DNA of 64,000 nucleotides from Castanea sativa (GCF_040712315.1 NC_134019.1:32923373-32987372), one strand, 5' to 3'. Positions 36,655 through 47,348 are shown, counted from the stretch's first letter. Notes: generated by a model not told the origin, from the sequence alone. A program made the numbers and translations.

Positions 36655-37109
36655 CAACATTTTGAACGCCTACTCAAGCGACCCCGTATTCTCTCGTTTA
36701 TGGAGTAGAAGCTATCCTTCCCTTAGAATGCCAGATCCCATCACTACGGATCGCCATTCAAGAAGGGTTAACTAAAGAGGAAAATGCCAAGCTTAGGTTA
36801 TAAGAGTTGGAAGCACTGGATGAGAAAAGGCTCGAGGCCCAACAACGCCTTGAGTGCTATCAAGCTCGTTTGTCAAGCGCATTCAATAAAAGAGTTAAAC
36901 CACGATCATTCCAAGTTGGTGACTTAGTCCTCGCTGCTCGAAGACCTATCATCATGACTCATCGTACAGGCAGTAAGTTCACCTCGAAATGGGATGGACC
37001 TTATGTTGTACAAGAAGTCTACACTAATGGAGCTTACAAGTTGATTGATCAGGAGGGTGTAAGGATCGGCCCCATCAATGGGAAGTTCCTCAAATGCTTC
37101 TATGCTTGA
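36655..37109 (+). pseudogene. Integrase C-terminal remnant after deletion of the catalytic core
   Basis: From 36675 the frame reads QATPYSLVYGVEAILPLE, the sequence that normally follows the integrase core. A TAA at 36801 (probably from CAA) interrupts it, and the C-terminal domain runs to 37109 (RSFQVGDLVLAARRP, TSKWDGPYVVQEVY). The HHCC cysteines and the whole D,D-35-E core, about 200 residues, are missing between roughly 36650 and 36670. Without the core no strand transfer is possible, so the copy must have been inserted before this loss or by a helper integrase. Confidence 0.88.
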
Positions 37110-37235
37110 AAATCAAGAATTGCTCCTCCGTAAGAGCTTAAACTACCCACTGCAGCACTACAAGGGTACATGATGTTTTCCCATTACCTTTGAAAGTGCA
37201 CAAATAAGGAGAAATTAATCCCACTCTATGTCACC

Positions 37236-37413
37236 ATTTGTGAGTGTGGCGTAGTGGTTGGATGCCCATGTCACCATTGAGGCCAAGGTCTCGGGTTCGA
37301 TTAGAGGTGATACCCACTATTGCGCAATTGGTACCCATGAAATGCCGTGGGGTGTAGGGCGAGGATTACACACGTGAGTCCTCCCTTTTTGTAAAAAGAA
37401 ACAAAAAAAAAAA
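37236..37413 (+). mobile_element. tRNA-derived SINE with A tail in the Tat 3' region
   Basis: TGGCGTAGTGG (37247-37257) fits a pol III A box and GGTTCGATTAG (37294-37304) a B box, 37 bp apart, as in tRNA-derived SINEs. About 90 bp of unrelated body end in GTAAAAAGAAAC and an A run. It cannot be a tRNA gene because no acceptor or anticodon stem can be formed around the boxes. The element sits between the end of pol and the Tat motif near 37560-37610. A target duplication was not identified. Confidence 0.65.
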
Positions 37414-37557
37414 AAAAAAACAAAAAACAAAAACAAAACAAAACAAAAGAAAAACAAAGAAAAAAAAATCATCAAAACCAAAAAAAAAAAAAAAAAATCA
37501 TCAAAACCATGAAAAAAAATCATCAAAAAAAAAATCATAAAAAAAAAAAAATTTGGT
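37394..37557 (+). repeat. A-rich tract with ATCATCAAAACC units
   Basis: About 160 bp of A runs broken by CAAAA and by four occurrences of ATCATCAAAA or ATCATAAAA. It probably grew from the SINE tail by slippage. Confidence 0.75.
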
Positions 37558-38292
37558 TGAACTACGTAATGACTTGATCCCTCTTCGGGGTATGTAGGCA
37601 GCTTAGTAATTTTCACTAAGTTCAGTCACATAAAAAGAAGAAGGACTGCCAGTCTAGCTTGAAGAGTTTGTCCAAAGGTCGTCAACATGCTTTCAAGAAC
37701 CCTTTGATTGGCAAGGCGTCGCTTAAGATCAATCAATTGCTCACTATATGATGTTCGAAGATCATTGTGGTAGAAAGTGATAGCTGCAAAGAATTGGTGT
37801 TACTTAGCTTTCCTTGAAATAATGATAAGTTGATTCTCGGTTGTGGAGTAAAATAAAATCTTCAACCTCTGTCGCAAGGAATGGAGTCTGCATGGCATTG
37901 CTCATCTTTGGTGGACATATTCCCACGTCTTTAAAGTATACTTTACATCACTTATCTCCTGGGGGCATTTTTTTTGTACCTTTCAAGTCTAGGCTATATT
38001 GTCTCTCTTCTAAGTTGTGCCACTTCACAACTCTGAAATTTGAACCACGTCATCTCCCTTTTGAGTGGTGTTATTTAACATCATGTCTCTAAAATCTGGA
38101 AAACGTCACCTTCCTCCAACATCTGAAGTTGATGTTGCATCATCTCTCCTCTAAGGGCATGTTCGTGCAATGTCAAAATCATGGCGGCATTCTTCTCACA
38201 TCTTCAAGGTTTTATTGGCATCTCTTTGCATCCTCAAAGTCTTGATGGGAGCTTCTTGAAACTTCAAGCTTCATTATAAAAGCCAATATTAG
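37558..38292 (+). other. Tat 3' untranslated region, first part
   Basis: Starts with a phrase seen in many Tat-type elements after integrase (GGGGTATGTAGGCAGC near 37588). No ORF of note. Short words such as CATCATCTC and AACATC recur at 38050-38160. Confidence 0.6.
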
Positions 38293-38830
38293 TGCAACTT
38301 CGATGCGAATGAAGTGTTGACATAGCTTCAGGGCAAAAATGAATGTCGGCATAGCTTCTGTGCAAATGAAGTGTTGACGTAGCTTTATGGCAAAGATGAA
38401 TGTTGGCATGGCTTCTGTGCAAATGAAGTGTTGACGTAGCTTTATGGCAAAGATGAATGTTGACATGGCTTTTGTGCAAATGAAATGTTGACGTAGCTTC
38501 ATGGCAAAGATAAATGTTGGCCCAGCTTCGATGCGAATGAAGTGTTGACGTAGCTTCATGGCAAAGATGAATGTTGGAATGGCTTCTGTGCAAATGGAGT
38601 GTTGACACGAATGCATGACAAAGATGGATGTCGGCACGACTTCAATATAGATGAACTGTTGGCCCAGCTTCGATGCAAATGAAATGTTGACGTAGCTTCA
38701 TGGCAAAGATGAATGTTGGCATGGCTTTTGTGCAAATGGAGTGTTGACACAACTGCATGACAAAGATGGATGTCGGCACGACTTCAATATAGATGAACTA
38801 TTGGCCCAGCTTCGATGCAAATGAAGTGTT
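38293..38830 (+). repeat. 57-bp tandem array (about nine degenerate copies)
   Basis: Units of 57 bp (for example GCTTCTGTGCAAATGAAGTG, then TTGACGTAGC, then ATGGCAAAGATGAATGTTGG) repeat head to tail. From about 38600 a higher-order unit of about 142 bp with GACAAAGATGGATGTCGGCA takes over and occurs twice. As 57 is divisible by three, the minus strand stays open in two frames and gives a 19-residue repeat peptide. This is probably a by-product. Confidence 0.9.
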
Positions 38831-39360
38831 GAGCTGAAAAAAACAAGCAACAACGAAAAAAAATGTCAGAAGAAAATCCCATTGCATGTCTAAACAAAGG
38901 ACAAAAGAAAAAGAAAAAGAAAAATAAGTGAAAAATTTAATAATAATAACAAATAAATAATTAATTATAAAAAAAAAATCTCTACACTTGTATTCAGAAG
39001 ATTATGCTTTGAATAAATGTATGCATGCCCGTATGGCTTTATATAGAAAATTTTTGAGATGAACAAAAAAAAAAAAAGGGAGAAGTAACAAAGTTCAACA
39101 ATCAACGCTTCTCTTCCAAATTTTCAAATCTTTTGACAGGAGGCTATAAAAATCTTCGGAGGACTTCAAACAAATAAGGAGGAGTCCAACAATGCTTGCT
39201 TATCTTCCAAATTTTCAAAGTTCTCTGACAAAGATGACCCAAAGAATCAACATTCAGCAGCCACCAGAATTTCTTCATCCTATCAGGGCGGCCACCAGAA
39301 TTTTTGCATCCTGTCAGGGCGGCCACCACAAAATTAGACCAAAAAAAGCCATAAGTCCAA
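38831..39360 (+). other. A-rich Tat 3' region, no gene seen
   Basis: A-rich runs near 38840, 38930-38970 and 39066-39078. A GCCACCAGAATTT phrase occurs twice (39270, 39291). Nothing else recognised. Confidence 0.5.
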
Positions 39361-39860
39361 CAAAGACCCACAACTTTCTCATCCAAATTTGTGAAAATCC
39401 AGACCTTATTTCACAAAACTGACACCACAGGATTCTTCTACAGCCTTCGATCCACCAAACCTGAAAATTTCAGGCCCAGATACCCGGCCACGCGCCGCCA
39501 CACACGGCCACAAATTCTCAAGTGACCCGTGGGTTTCTCACTCAAAACTGTGCAAATCTGTGCACAATTTCACAAAACTGACCACACAGGGCTCTTCAAC
39601 GGCCTTAGATCTACAAAACCTAAAAATTTTAGGTTCAAAGGCCAAGCCACGCGCCGCCAGAAGCTCCGACGAAGGAACATGCGCTCCCACGCGCCACCAT
39701 CATCCTCCATGCGCCTACACGCGCCGGACCTTCGTTTCCACGCGCCTACACGCGCCGGATTATCTTCCCACACGCGCCACATGCGCTAGGTGCAATCTGA
39801 TGACGTCACGGATGACGTCATCAAACCGGTTTGACCCGAAAAACCGACCCGGATCCGGAC
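39361..39860 (+). repeat. GC-rich direct repeats in the Tat 3' region
   Basis: ATTTCACAAAACTGAC and the following 100 bp recur after 159 bp (39408 and 39567), ending in CCACGCGCCGCCA. ACGCGCC then repeats many times to about 39780, an unusual GC island in AT-rich DNA. ORFs here (39529-39789, 39560-40006) are composition-driven. Confidence 0.75.
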
Positions 39861-39879
39861 CGCCTGAAAAAAAAAAATT

Positions 39880-40150
39880 TTACTTTGACCAAAAAGTCAA
39901 AATTTTCAAAACGGACCTGTCCCACTCAATTTTTTGCGTACTTTCCAATTTTGGGGTCTGTTTCTTCAACCGAGACTCGAAAATTGCACAACAGTCCAAT
40001 TTCTAAGACTTTTACACAAATTTTGACCAAAAGTCAAAATTTTTAAGATTGACCTGTCTTGCTCAATTTTTCGTGTACTTTCCAATTTTGGGGTCTATTT
40101 ATTTATTTGAGAATCCAAAATTGCTCAAATAATGTGATTCTACAACTAGT
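39880..40150 (+). repeat. 137-bp direct repeat
   Basis: TTGACCAAAAAGTCAAAATT and, further on, ACTTTCCAATTTTGGGGTCT each occur twice, 137 bp apart (39940 and 40077 for the second). Two diverged tandem copies. Confidence 0.85.
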
Positions 40151-40591
40151 GGTTTTGATATAAACTTTGATCGAAGATCAAGATGTTCAAGCAAAACTTG
40201 TCCTATCAGGTTTTCGCAAAGATTTTGATTTTGAAATCTAGGTATTTGTTTTGAACTTAGAAACTACATTCGCTTCTCCAAAGTACTAGCGGTGTCCAAA
40301 ATTTAAGCTCTCAAGATCAGAATTTGAGATCCATCCATTTGGTTTGGATTCCCTCAAAATTATCCTCCAGACTTAATCAAGGCTCCCCTTTCAAAAACAG
40401 ACGAACTCTCACAAGTATGTCTCAAAATTGAAATTACATTGGGTCACTACTTCAGCCTATTATTTTTGTCGGTGCCTACCAGTCTCCAACCTGACGTTCC
40501 CATTCGGCGCCTACCATTCTCATCCACTGTTCCCACCAAAAAGTCTCATCCGTCGTTCTTAACTACCTAACTACCGTTTTTCATCTCTTCA

Positions 40592-40601
40592 CTATAAATA
40601 G
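40592..40601 (+). promoter_or_regulatory. Internal TATA box before the extra ORF
   Basis: CTATAAATAG is identical to the LTR TATA box and is followed by GAAGG as in the LTR (GAAGCC). A start about 30 bp downstream would give a leader of roughly 30 nt before the ORF at 40661. Function is inferred. Confidence 0.45.
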
Positions 40602-40660
40602 AAGGGCCGGATCCGCTAAATCCATCAAGAAAAAAAAAAACACGTACACTGAGTCATGAA

Positions 40661-41344
40661 ATGAAGATTTGCTTCTTTCAAATTTCCAAATCCTCTTTCT
40701 CACAGCCAGTTCTCACTATGGCCTCGTCATTCTCAATACCTAGCAACCAAGATCGCTTCATGATTAGTTTGAAATCAACCCCTTCATGGTTCAGTAGTAA
40801 CCCTTCTCACAACATCATCACTGTTTTAGGATTCAAACAAATTTTGTTTTCTCACATAATGACCACGTTTGTTCATAAAGTTATTCATAACAAGGTCTGT
40901 ATCGACCTTCCATGCCTCTGTGGAATTGGTTAGCCAGGAAATCCAAGTCCAGCAGAGACACCTGTTCCTAAAAACAGGGCTTTCGTAGTCTCTCTTCAAC
41001 TGTTTGATCTCCCATTAGAAGCAGTGGTTCGGAACAAACAGCAGCTTGGCTGGTTTCTAAAACCAGGATCACAAGTTAGCTCCATCTTTCATTTGTTGTG
41101 TTTTCCCAACAAAGTTGCATCAGGTGAAGATGGTAAAAAGTGTTGGGGTATCCTACAAATTGTCTCCCATCCAACACTTGTGATGACCTCCAAGGTACCA
41201 GCTCATCAGAAATTAGCCTTTGGTGTCGGTGAAGGGTCACCAAAGCCTCATTCCATGTTTCCACCAGCATGGGGTCCAAAGGTCATCATTGCTGGTACCA
41301 CAAAGCACACTTTCTGGAATTACTCCAACTTAAGATCAGCTTGA
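40661..41344 (+). pseudogene. Extra sense ORF of unknown function in the Tat 3' region
   Basis: The frame opens at ATG 40661 (MKICFFQISKSSF), has a single in-frame TAG at 40931-40933 and continues to a TGA at 41342-41344, about 227 residues if the stop is ignored. No known domain recognised. Its composition is mixed, not low-complexity: SLQLFDLPLEAVVRNKQQLG, then GWFLKPGSQVSSIFHLLCFP, then MFPPAWGPKVIIAGTTKH. A two-codon upstream ORF, ATGAAATGA at 40656, has its stop overlapping the start codon. Extra ORFs are known in other Tat relatives, but I cannot link this one to them. It could also be a chance frame. Confidence 0.4.
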
Positions 41345-41990
41345 AGAATTTCAGAAAATATACTTCTGAAATTACTTCAACTTAATGTCCGCCAGTATGG
41401 TCCAGTCACACATGCGCATTCAACAACTTGCCGTCGGACTTCATTCAGCATGCAGCCAGTCCCATATCTGAAGGTGTACTTCCCAGAGACATCTACGCCA
41501 GAGAGTCCCCAACATGCAGGGTCAGGGCCATAGTGTCGTATGCCTCACCCATTCACTTTGCTTCATCACCATCTTTTTCACCATCAACAACAACATGCCC
41601 AGTATCCCTTCTAAAATTACCTCAACTTAACCAGAGTGATGCGATAACAGAAGCACATTCAACCACACTCCCACATGTTCTCTCTGTGATCCGAAGTATA
41701 CCCTTCAGATATAACTTCACCAGAAGTCCTTAAAAATAAAAGGCTAGCTCCAGAGCTCTGCATGCTGTACCTAGCCAACATTCTCACCTCTTCTCCATCT
41801 TCAACACCCTGTGATCACCACCAACGATCCAAAATACTTTTCTAAAATTACTTTTACTTAACCTTTGCTGAGAAAGCTCGGTCACACGAGTACATTCAAA
41901 TACTCGCAGACCCCTTCTCGGTCTCATCAAAACCTTTCATATGGGTGGGTCTACTCTTCTGCAATTACTTCATCCTGTTAAAAGCTCCAC
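41311..41990 (+). repeat. Degenerate repeats with the AAATTACTTCAACTTAA motif
   Basis: The word CTTCTGAAATTACTTCAACT recurs in changed form near 41311, 41363, 41609, 41837 and 41955. The two middle intervals are about 230-245 bp, with CACATTCAA-type words following. This is a decayed tandem structure before the 3' LTR. Confidence 0.65.
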
Positions 41991-42094
41991 CACCTTCAAC
42001 TATTTCACTAGAAGAGTCAAGTATAAAAAGATCCATTTTCTTTCAAGACTCATTCATTCACCACACTCCAAAACTGTGTGCATGAACGAGTCTC

Positions 42095-42105
42095 GAAGGG
42101 GCATT
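42095..42105 (+). other. Polypurine tract of the Tat element
   Basis: GAAGGGGCATT directly before TGTAGAGAGGG of the 3' LTR. Confidence 0.8.
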
Positions 42106-43041
42106 TGTAGAGAGGGGGAATTCCCGACCTATCACAAGCTGACACACCATGCTACCAAGTCCACAAAATACAACCAATTACAAAGTGCCACGTATTGCTG
42201 CTAGGTTTTGCCATCACTATTTAGATTCCAATAGAAATTTGTCAAGTGTCATTGAAATAAAGGCATGAAACTGCATCAGCATGCGTAAGCGATGACACAA
42301 GCAGCCCTGCACGTGTAAGCGATGACACAAGCAATCCAGCACGTGTAAGCGATGACATAAGCGGACCAATCAGGCTGTGACAAGTGTCACCAATCAGACT
42401 CCGCCACGTGTCGCTCACCCACCCCTAAACTCCTATAAATAGAAGCCTTCCTAAGACATTTAGGAGGACAAAGAAAAGGAAGAAGATATCTTGAGTTCAG
42501 AAATCCAGAAGCTCTACCGGAATCAAACTCCAAAGCCTTCAAGAATTTCAAGAACTTCAACCTCGAGTACAGACAACATTCGAAGCAAAATCATCCAAAC
42601 TACTCGTCCAGATCTCAAAGTTCACTGGAATTAAGCTCAAAAGCCTCCAGAAACCTCAACAAACCATAAATCAACGAAGCTCTACGGAATCAAGCCTCTA
42701 AAGCACCGAAAAATTTCCACCACAAACCTTCAAACACGAAGAACACACGAAGAACACGAAGAACAAAGAATTTCTAACAAGTTTATAGCCAGAGATTCAT
42801 TGTAATTCCGTTTCAAAGATCTTCGATCTATTCCTCAGCTAAATTGAAGAATATCTTATGTTCAATTCAAAATCACATTACCACAATTCCAATCAATAAA
42901 TCTTTCAAGGAGATCGAATTAGAGGATCACTCTTTTGTAATTACAGAGAATTGTACCACATATTTATCAATACAAATTCGTATTTGTGAAACTATTTTAC
43001 TTGTTTGATTTATTTCGAACTAAGAAATTTAGTCGTCTACA
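42106..43041 (+). mobile_element. 3' LTR of the Tat element (936 bp)
   Basis: Same length as the 5' LTR with about 28 differences counted by eye, 23 of them transitions. G-box repeats are at 42279-42368 and the TATA box near 42433. Reading outward from this LTR would enter the old TNL 3' flank. Confidence 0.95.
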
Positions 43042-43046
43042 TTTAG

Positions 43047-46000
43047 TTACAACTTTTATTTAGTTTCCTGCTTGCTCTGTTTTTGTTGTTAGGTGTTACA
43101 GCTTTTAGGTACTGGTGTTTGTTGTTTGTCTAGTTTGTTTCTTTAATAAATTCAACTGTTCATTAAAAAAAAAAAAAATCTGTGATTTTACTTGAGGACC
43201 TTGACCATTTTTGCATACTTATTTTCTACATTGCCAAATAAAGAACAAACTACAAAGAAAGTGTGAATTTAAACCTGAATTCTGTTGCAGCCTGCAGTTA
43301 ATGTTCTAACTAAAGTAACTTTTTTTTTTAGATTGCATTGCTCATATGGTTTTGCATTTTTCCATTTAGTGCTTTTTTTTTTCTTTAATGTAGTTCAATT
43401 ATTTAGAACTTCTAGATTTGATGGAAAACGTAAGAATATGCAACATTTGAGAAGTTTCTATGCGCTATGCAATCCTATCCTTTTTTTCCCCCTATTTGGG
43501 GCTCAATTGTATATTTTCTTTCTGCTTATCATTAAGATATTAAATTTACTGAAAAACAGATTTAGGTTTTTCAAGTTCAACTCTTAGAGATGAAAATGCT
43601 TTAGATCTTTCCAGCCAAGCTAAATCTTGTAATGGTTAGTATGGTAAAATGTTGAGAGGTCCTATTAGTCTGAAGGTTTATCTTTGTTGTTTCTTTTTAC
43701 TTTTTATGTTTGAAGTGTTTGCATGAATTCAAAATCTCTGAGGCAATACCATGGGAGTGTTATTTTGTGGATCTCCTACTTTAGTGATCGATGTTTTGGT
43801 GAATATTCTTGGATGGGAGGATGGTACAAGGTTGATGAGTTAAAGTGCTACCTTTTCATAATAGCTCAGTAGTATTGAACTCTCTTGTTTTCTTTGAAAA
43901 TGTCTTAAACCAATTTCCCTTTTCATTCAATTGCTTAAAAAATACATTATATATATATATATATATATATATATTTGATACCTAGTTTCCGCTTCAAAAG
44001 CTAAGATGGGAGGTAAATAGTAGACTCTTCTACGATGGCACATACAAAATTTTTTTTTATTATTTGCTATCACTTATGATTTAGAGATTTAAATAGTTTA
44101 TATACAAATTAATTGTTTCAAACCTTTATTTGGGCCTTTTTGTCAAGGAATGTGGATTGTAGAGAAGTCATTAAAGGACTAGAACCTATGTCAAGGTAAT
44201 CAAGAGGTACTCTACATTAAAAAGGTAGGTAATTCATTTAATTACATTTGGAAAGGCATCTTTGAAAGTGCACCTTGCTCTTAATGTTCTAAAAATTATA
44301 TAAAATTTTCCGCTCACATATTAAGAAAATGAGTTGATTTTTAATCAAAATGACGTTCTTTGGTTAGCTTAGTTGACAAAAAAGAAACAGGTGTTTGTTG
44401 AGATTTTGGTTTAGTTTAATACCAAGTGATTTGCACTTGAAAAGAGTTTGGAATGGGATATTCAAAGAGCTAAACAATAATTTTAGAGGTTCTAAAAGCT
44501 CTAAATTTGGAATGGGCTGCCAAAGGAAGGTATTTGCAGTTGAGAAGAATTGAGATTATGGAGTCTGTTCATAAGACTACTCAGGTAGCAAACCCAATAA
44601 CAAGTGTTTAATTAAGATAAGGAGTTAAAGATTGGCTTGTTCATTTATTTAGTTTATTTTGTTTGCTTTAATATGTATTAGAATATGTTTCCTAATCATA
44701 GTAGTTATGGTTTTTTTTCCCTATGTAAATTGGGGAGGGGGTTGGAACCCCAATACTAGTCATTGTAAGAGGTGTTGGAACCACTAGAGTATCCCTTCAA
44801 CCCCTAAGATTCGTGATTGATTATTTAATATATGCTGTCCAAAAACCTTTGATTAGGATTCGTGGAAGAATTTTATTTATATATGATTAGTTGTAATATA
44901 AAATCACATGCTTCTATTTACTCGTTACTTTTTTGTTAATTAGAAATATTTGAATTAATGAAGGATGGACAGGGCTACAACTTCATCATTGTTATGATTG
45001 CAACTGTACTTGCAGATAAAAGTTGTTCGTCCCTTTAGTTCATTTTCGTGCTTAAAAATGATCTTTCTTTCTTTTAGGTTCCTCTGCTCGCATCTGATAT
45101 AGCATTCTCTAAAGCTCAAACTAAATCCTCAAAGTAGTTTCGAGTCATGTTGCCATTGGAATATAATATTATAACTGGGAAACTAATATGATCAGTCAGG
45201 TCTATGTACGATCAAGAGAGCCTATTGGCTTCTCCATAATAAATACTTAGATGGAAGGAGCATAATTCAGAGATATAGTTCTTAGATGTAGGCTTCCCTA
45301 TGAAAGATTTAACTCCCTTTCAAAGCCATTATATTTCCTGTGTTCTTAAATGATGGTTTTTTTTAGTGAGAAGGGAGTTAGCAATTAGGAATCTCATTAT
45401 TGATGTTTCTTGCCCTTTTATGTGCTACAGAAGAGGAATGCCTAGACGACCTATCTATTGCCAATGACTTAGCTCGTGCATTGTGGTTCATATCACCACT
45501 CCATTAGAACTTAGTTCCTAGAGCCAAAGTCAGGTCTAAATTAAGTATCTTCTTGGCTGGAAAGAGTGTATCAGTCACAGGACCAGTGCAATCACTTCAT
45601 TGTCATCTTTGCCAACACTCTTTGGGCTATTTTAATACATAGAAACAAAGGTAGTGCATGAAGGAATAAGTGTTAATGCTAGCTTCTAATGTCCAAAGTC
45701 ATAGTGCTTACCTTTCTTCTATTTGTAGGGATGCAGCAAACACATGGAAGTGGACACTGCATTTAAAGCATCTGATGTACTTATCAGCAGATTTCTTGGA
45801 AGTATAGCACATGATCATATATTGGAGGAGTGGATCTCTCCCACTTTTCATGATATGTCTATATGTTGGTGTAAAACCTGTAAAACCTATAGAGAAATTG
45901 GTAAATAAAATTATTGTTGGATGCTTTGTACGGTTCTATGTATTATATGAGGCATGTATGAAGATGTAAAGATAAAGGTTTAGCTCCATTTGATATTTCA

Positions 46001-46144
46001 TTATTAGAAACTCATGTGATGGGAGCAATTTCTTGAGTCAGTATTTTGGGGAAAAGATGGCAGTTTACTGAGATTATCTAAGTGCATTGGTTGAATGGGT
46101 CTGTAGCCCCTATCTTTCAATGGGATGTCATGAACCGTGTAGTT

Positions 46145-46145
<1 letters not shown>
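43047..46145. other. Old TNL 3' flank and intergenic DNA, no gene seen
   Basis: Continues the sequence interrupted at 29248. AATAAA at 43145-43150 followed by an A run at 43167-43179 could be an old polyadenylation region, or the tail of a small retroelement. The rest is AT-rich, with an (AT)n at 43948-43975. No ORF is recognisable on either strand; T runs explain the longest frames. Confidence 0.5.

Positions 46146-46212
<67 letters not shown>
46146..46212. repeat. (TA)n microsatellite
   Basis: Pure TA run of about 66 bp directly before a LINE remnant. Confidence 0.97.
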
Positions 46213-46216
<4 letters not shown>

Positions 46217-46287
46217 TTTTAGTAAAAAAAGTTTATATTATGTCAAAGTAATTTCCAAATGTATGGAACTTGGTAGTGGTGTCCATG

Positions 46288-46566
46288 ATGTGGTTATTGT
46301 CGAATGAGTGTAACAACCGGATTTTTGAGGAGTGCATGATATCTATTGAGAAATTGAAGTGCTTGCTACTTCGTACTTTGTTTGAATGATCTCAAGCATG
46401 GAGTTTTACTAATTGTACTTCCATTTTTTATTTTTTATTTTCTCTTAGATCTTCTATTTGATTTGCATGAACTTCTTCATGGTGATTTATGCTCATCATT
46501 GTGAACATAGTGCAATTCCTTCCATTTGCAATATAATCTTGATTACTTAAAAAAAAAAAAAAAAAA
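46288..46566 (+). pseudogene. LINE 3' end, plus strand, with poly(A)
   Basis: The translation from 46288 reads WLLSNECNNRIFEECMISIE, then KLKCLLLRTLFE, a stop, then SQAW. This resembles the C-terminal segment after the zinc-binding region of plant L1-type reverse transcriptases (usual form: W-x-ERN-x-R-x-F...LF-W). A T-rich 3' UTR and an 18-base A run (46549-46566) end it. LINEs copy themselves from the 3' end and are often 5'-truncated, which fits. Confidence 0.65.
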
Positions 46567-46681
46567 CTAAATATATTTGAAATAGTAAGGTGGAGATTGA
46601 GACAGTAGGTTCAAGACTCGTTGGATATGGGTGGAAATAAATAAATATATATTTGACACATGTTGACTATTTTTTATTTTT

Positions 46682-47348
46682 ATTTTTTATAGGTAATAAG
46701 AATACTATTATTGATGGAAAAACAAGAAAGAAACATACACTGTTCATGAGGATGAACATGGAAAAGCACAAACAAAAAACAAAGAGAAGAGAAATTGAGG
46801 CCAAGGTAATAGAAGAAAAAAAACTATAAAAGAGAAGAACAATCTATAAAAGCCCAGCACTGACCACCATTTAAAAAGACTACGTTGACACAAGTCATTT
46901 AACTCAACCAACGACTTCTCAAAATCTTCAAAAGAACGATGATTATGTTCTATCCAAATAGTCCATATCAAACAGTTTGGAATGAAATACCAAATATTTT
47001 AATTATGATTCCTAAGCCAGTGATTCCAACAAAATGATAACTCTGCCATCGAGCTAGGCAAGACCCACTAAATACGAAAAGTCTAGAGCGTAAGCACCCT
47101 TAAGGAGTGCACTACAGGATAATGAAGGAACAAATGATCCATAGATTCCCCATTGCAACAGCACATGCAATACCGATTTGCCAAAGAACAACCCTTAAGC
47201 ATGAGATTATCCAAAGTAAGAATGCAATCATGAGCTACTGTCCAACAAAAAAAGAAAGAAAAAAAAGCCATCCGTTTGGGAACCTTTGCATACCAAATGT
47301 CCTTCCAAGAGAAAATAGAGTTAGAGCTGCCATAAGTATATTGTTAAC
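46682..47348 (-). pseudogene. LINE 3' end, minus strand (L1-type RT zinc-binding region)
   Basis: Minus-strand frames give TVAHDCILTLDNLMLKGCSL and CMCCCNGESMDHLFLHYPVV (47271-47083), the Cys/His region at the end of plant L1 RTs. The segment IWTIWIEHNHRSFEDFEKSL near 46960 follows. Frameshifts separate them. Flanks ACATGTTGACTATTTTTTAT (46659-) and ATATGTTAACTATTTCTTAT (47351-) look like a long target duplication with a few changes. The element is 5'-truncated and lies tail to tail with the plus-strand LINE, 115 bp away. Confidence 0.8.

Larger units (their letters stand above)
29249..43041 (+). mobile_element. Full-length Ty3/gypsy retrotransposon, Tat type, 13.8 kb
   Basis: Two 936-bp LTRs, TG...CA ends and a perfect TTTAG target duplication (29244-29248 and 43042-43046) define the unit exactly. 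Order: LTR, primer-binding site, gag, protease, RT, RNase H, a second archaeal-like RNase H, integrase remnants, a 5-kb 3' region, polypurine tract, LTR. The second RNase H and the missing chromodomain place it in the Tat group of plant Ty3/gypsy elements. By eye the LTRs differ at about 28 of 936 sites (about 3%), mostly transitions, so insertion is fairly recent. The coding part is broken by stops, two frameshifts and loss of the integrase core, so it cannot move on its own. Confidence 0.95.

Noticed and set aside
37244..37310. Possible tRNA gene
   Set aside because: Only A-box and B-box words fit. No acceptor or anticodon stem can be paired, and an A tail follows, so a SINE is the better reading.
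38212..38637. Repeat-peptide ORFs on the minus strand
   Set aside because: Not entered as CDS: openness is explained by the 57-bp period being a multiple of three. Kept only as a finding.
39529..40006. Overlapping plus-strand ORFs in the GC-rich part of the Tat 3' region
   Set aside because: They follow the ACGCGCC repeats, differ in frame from each other and show no domain.
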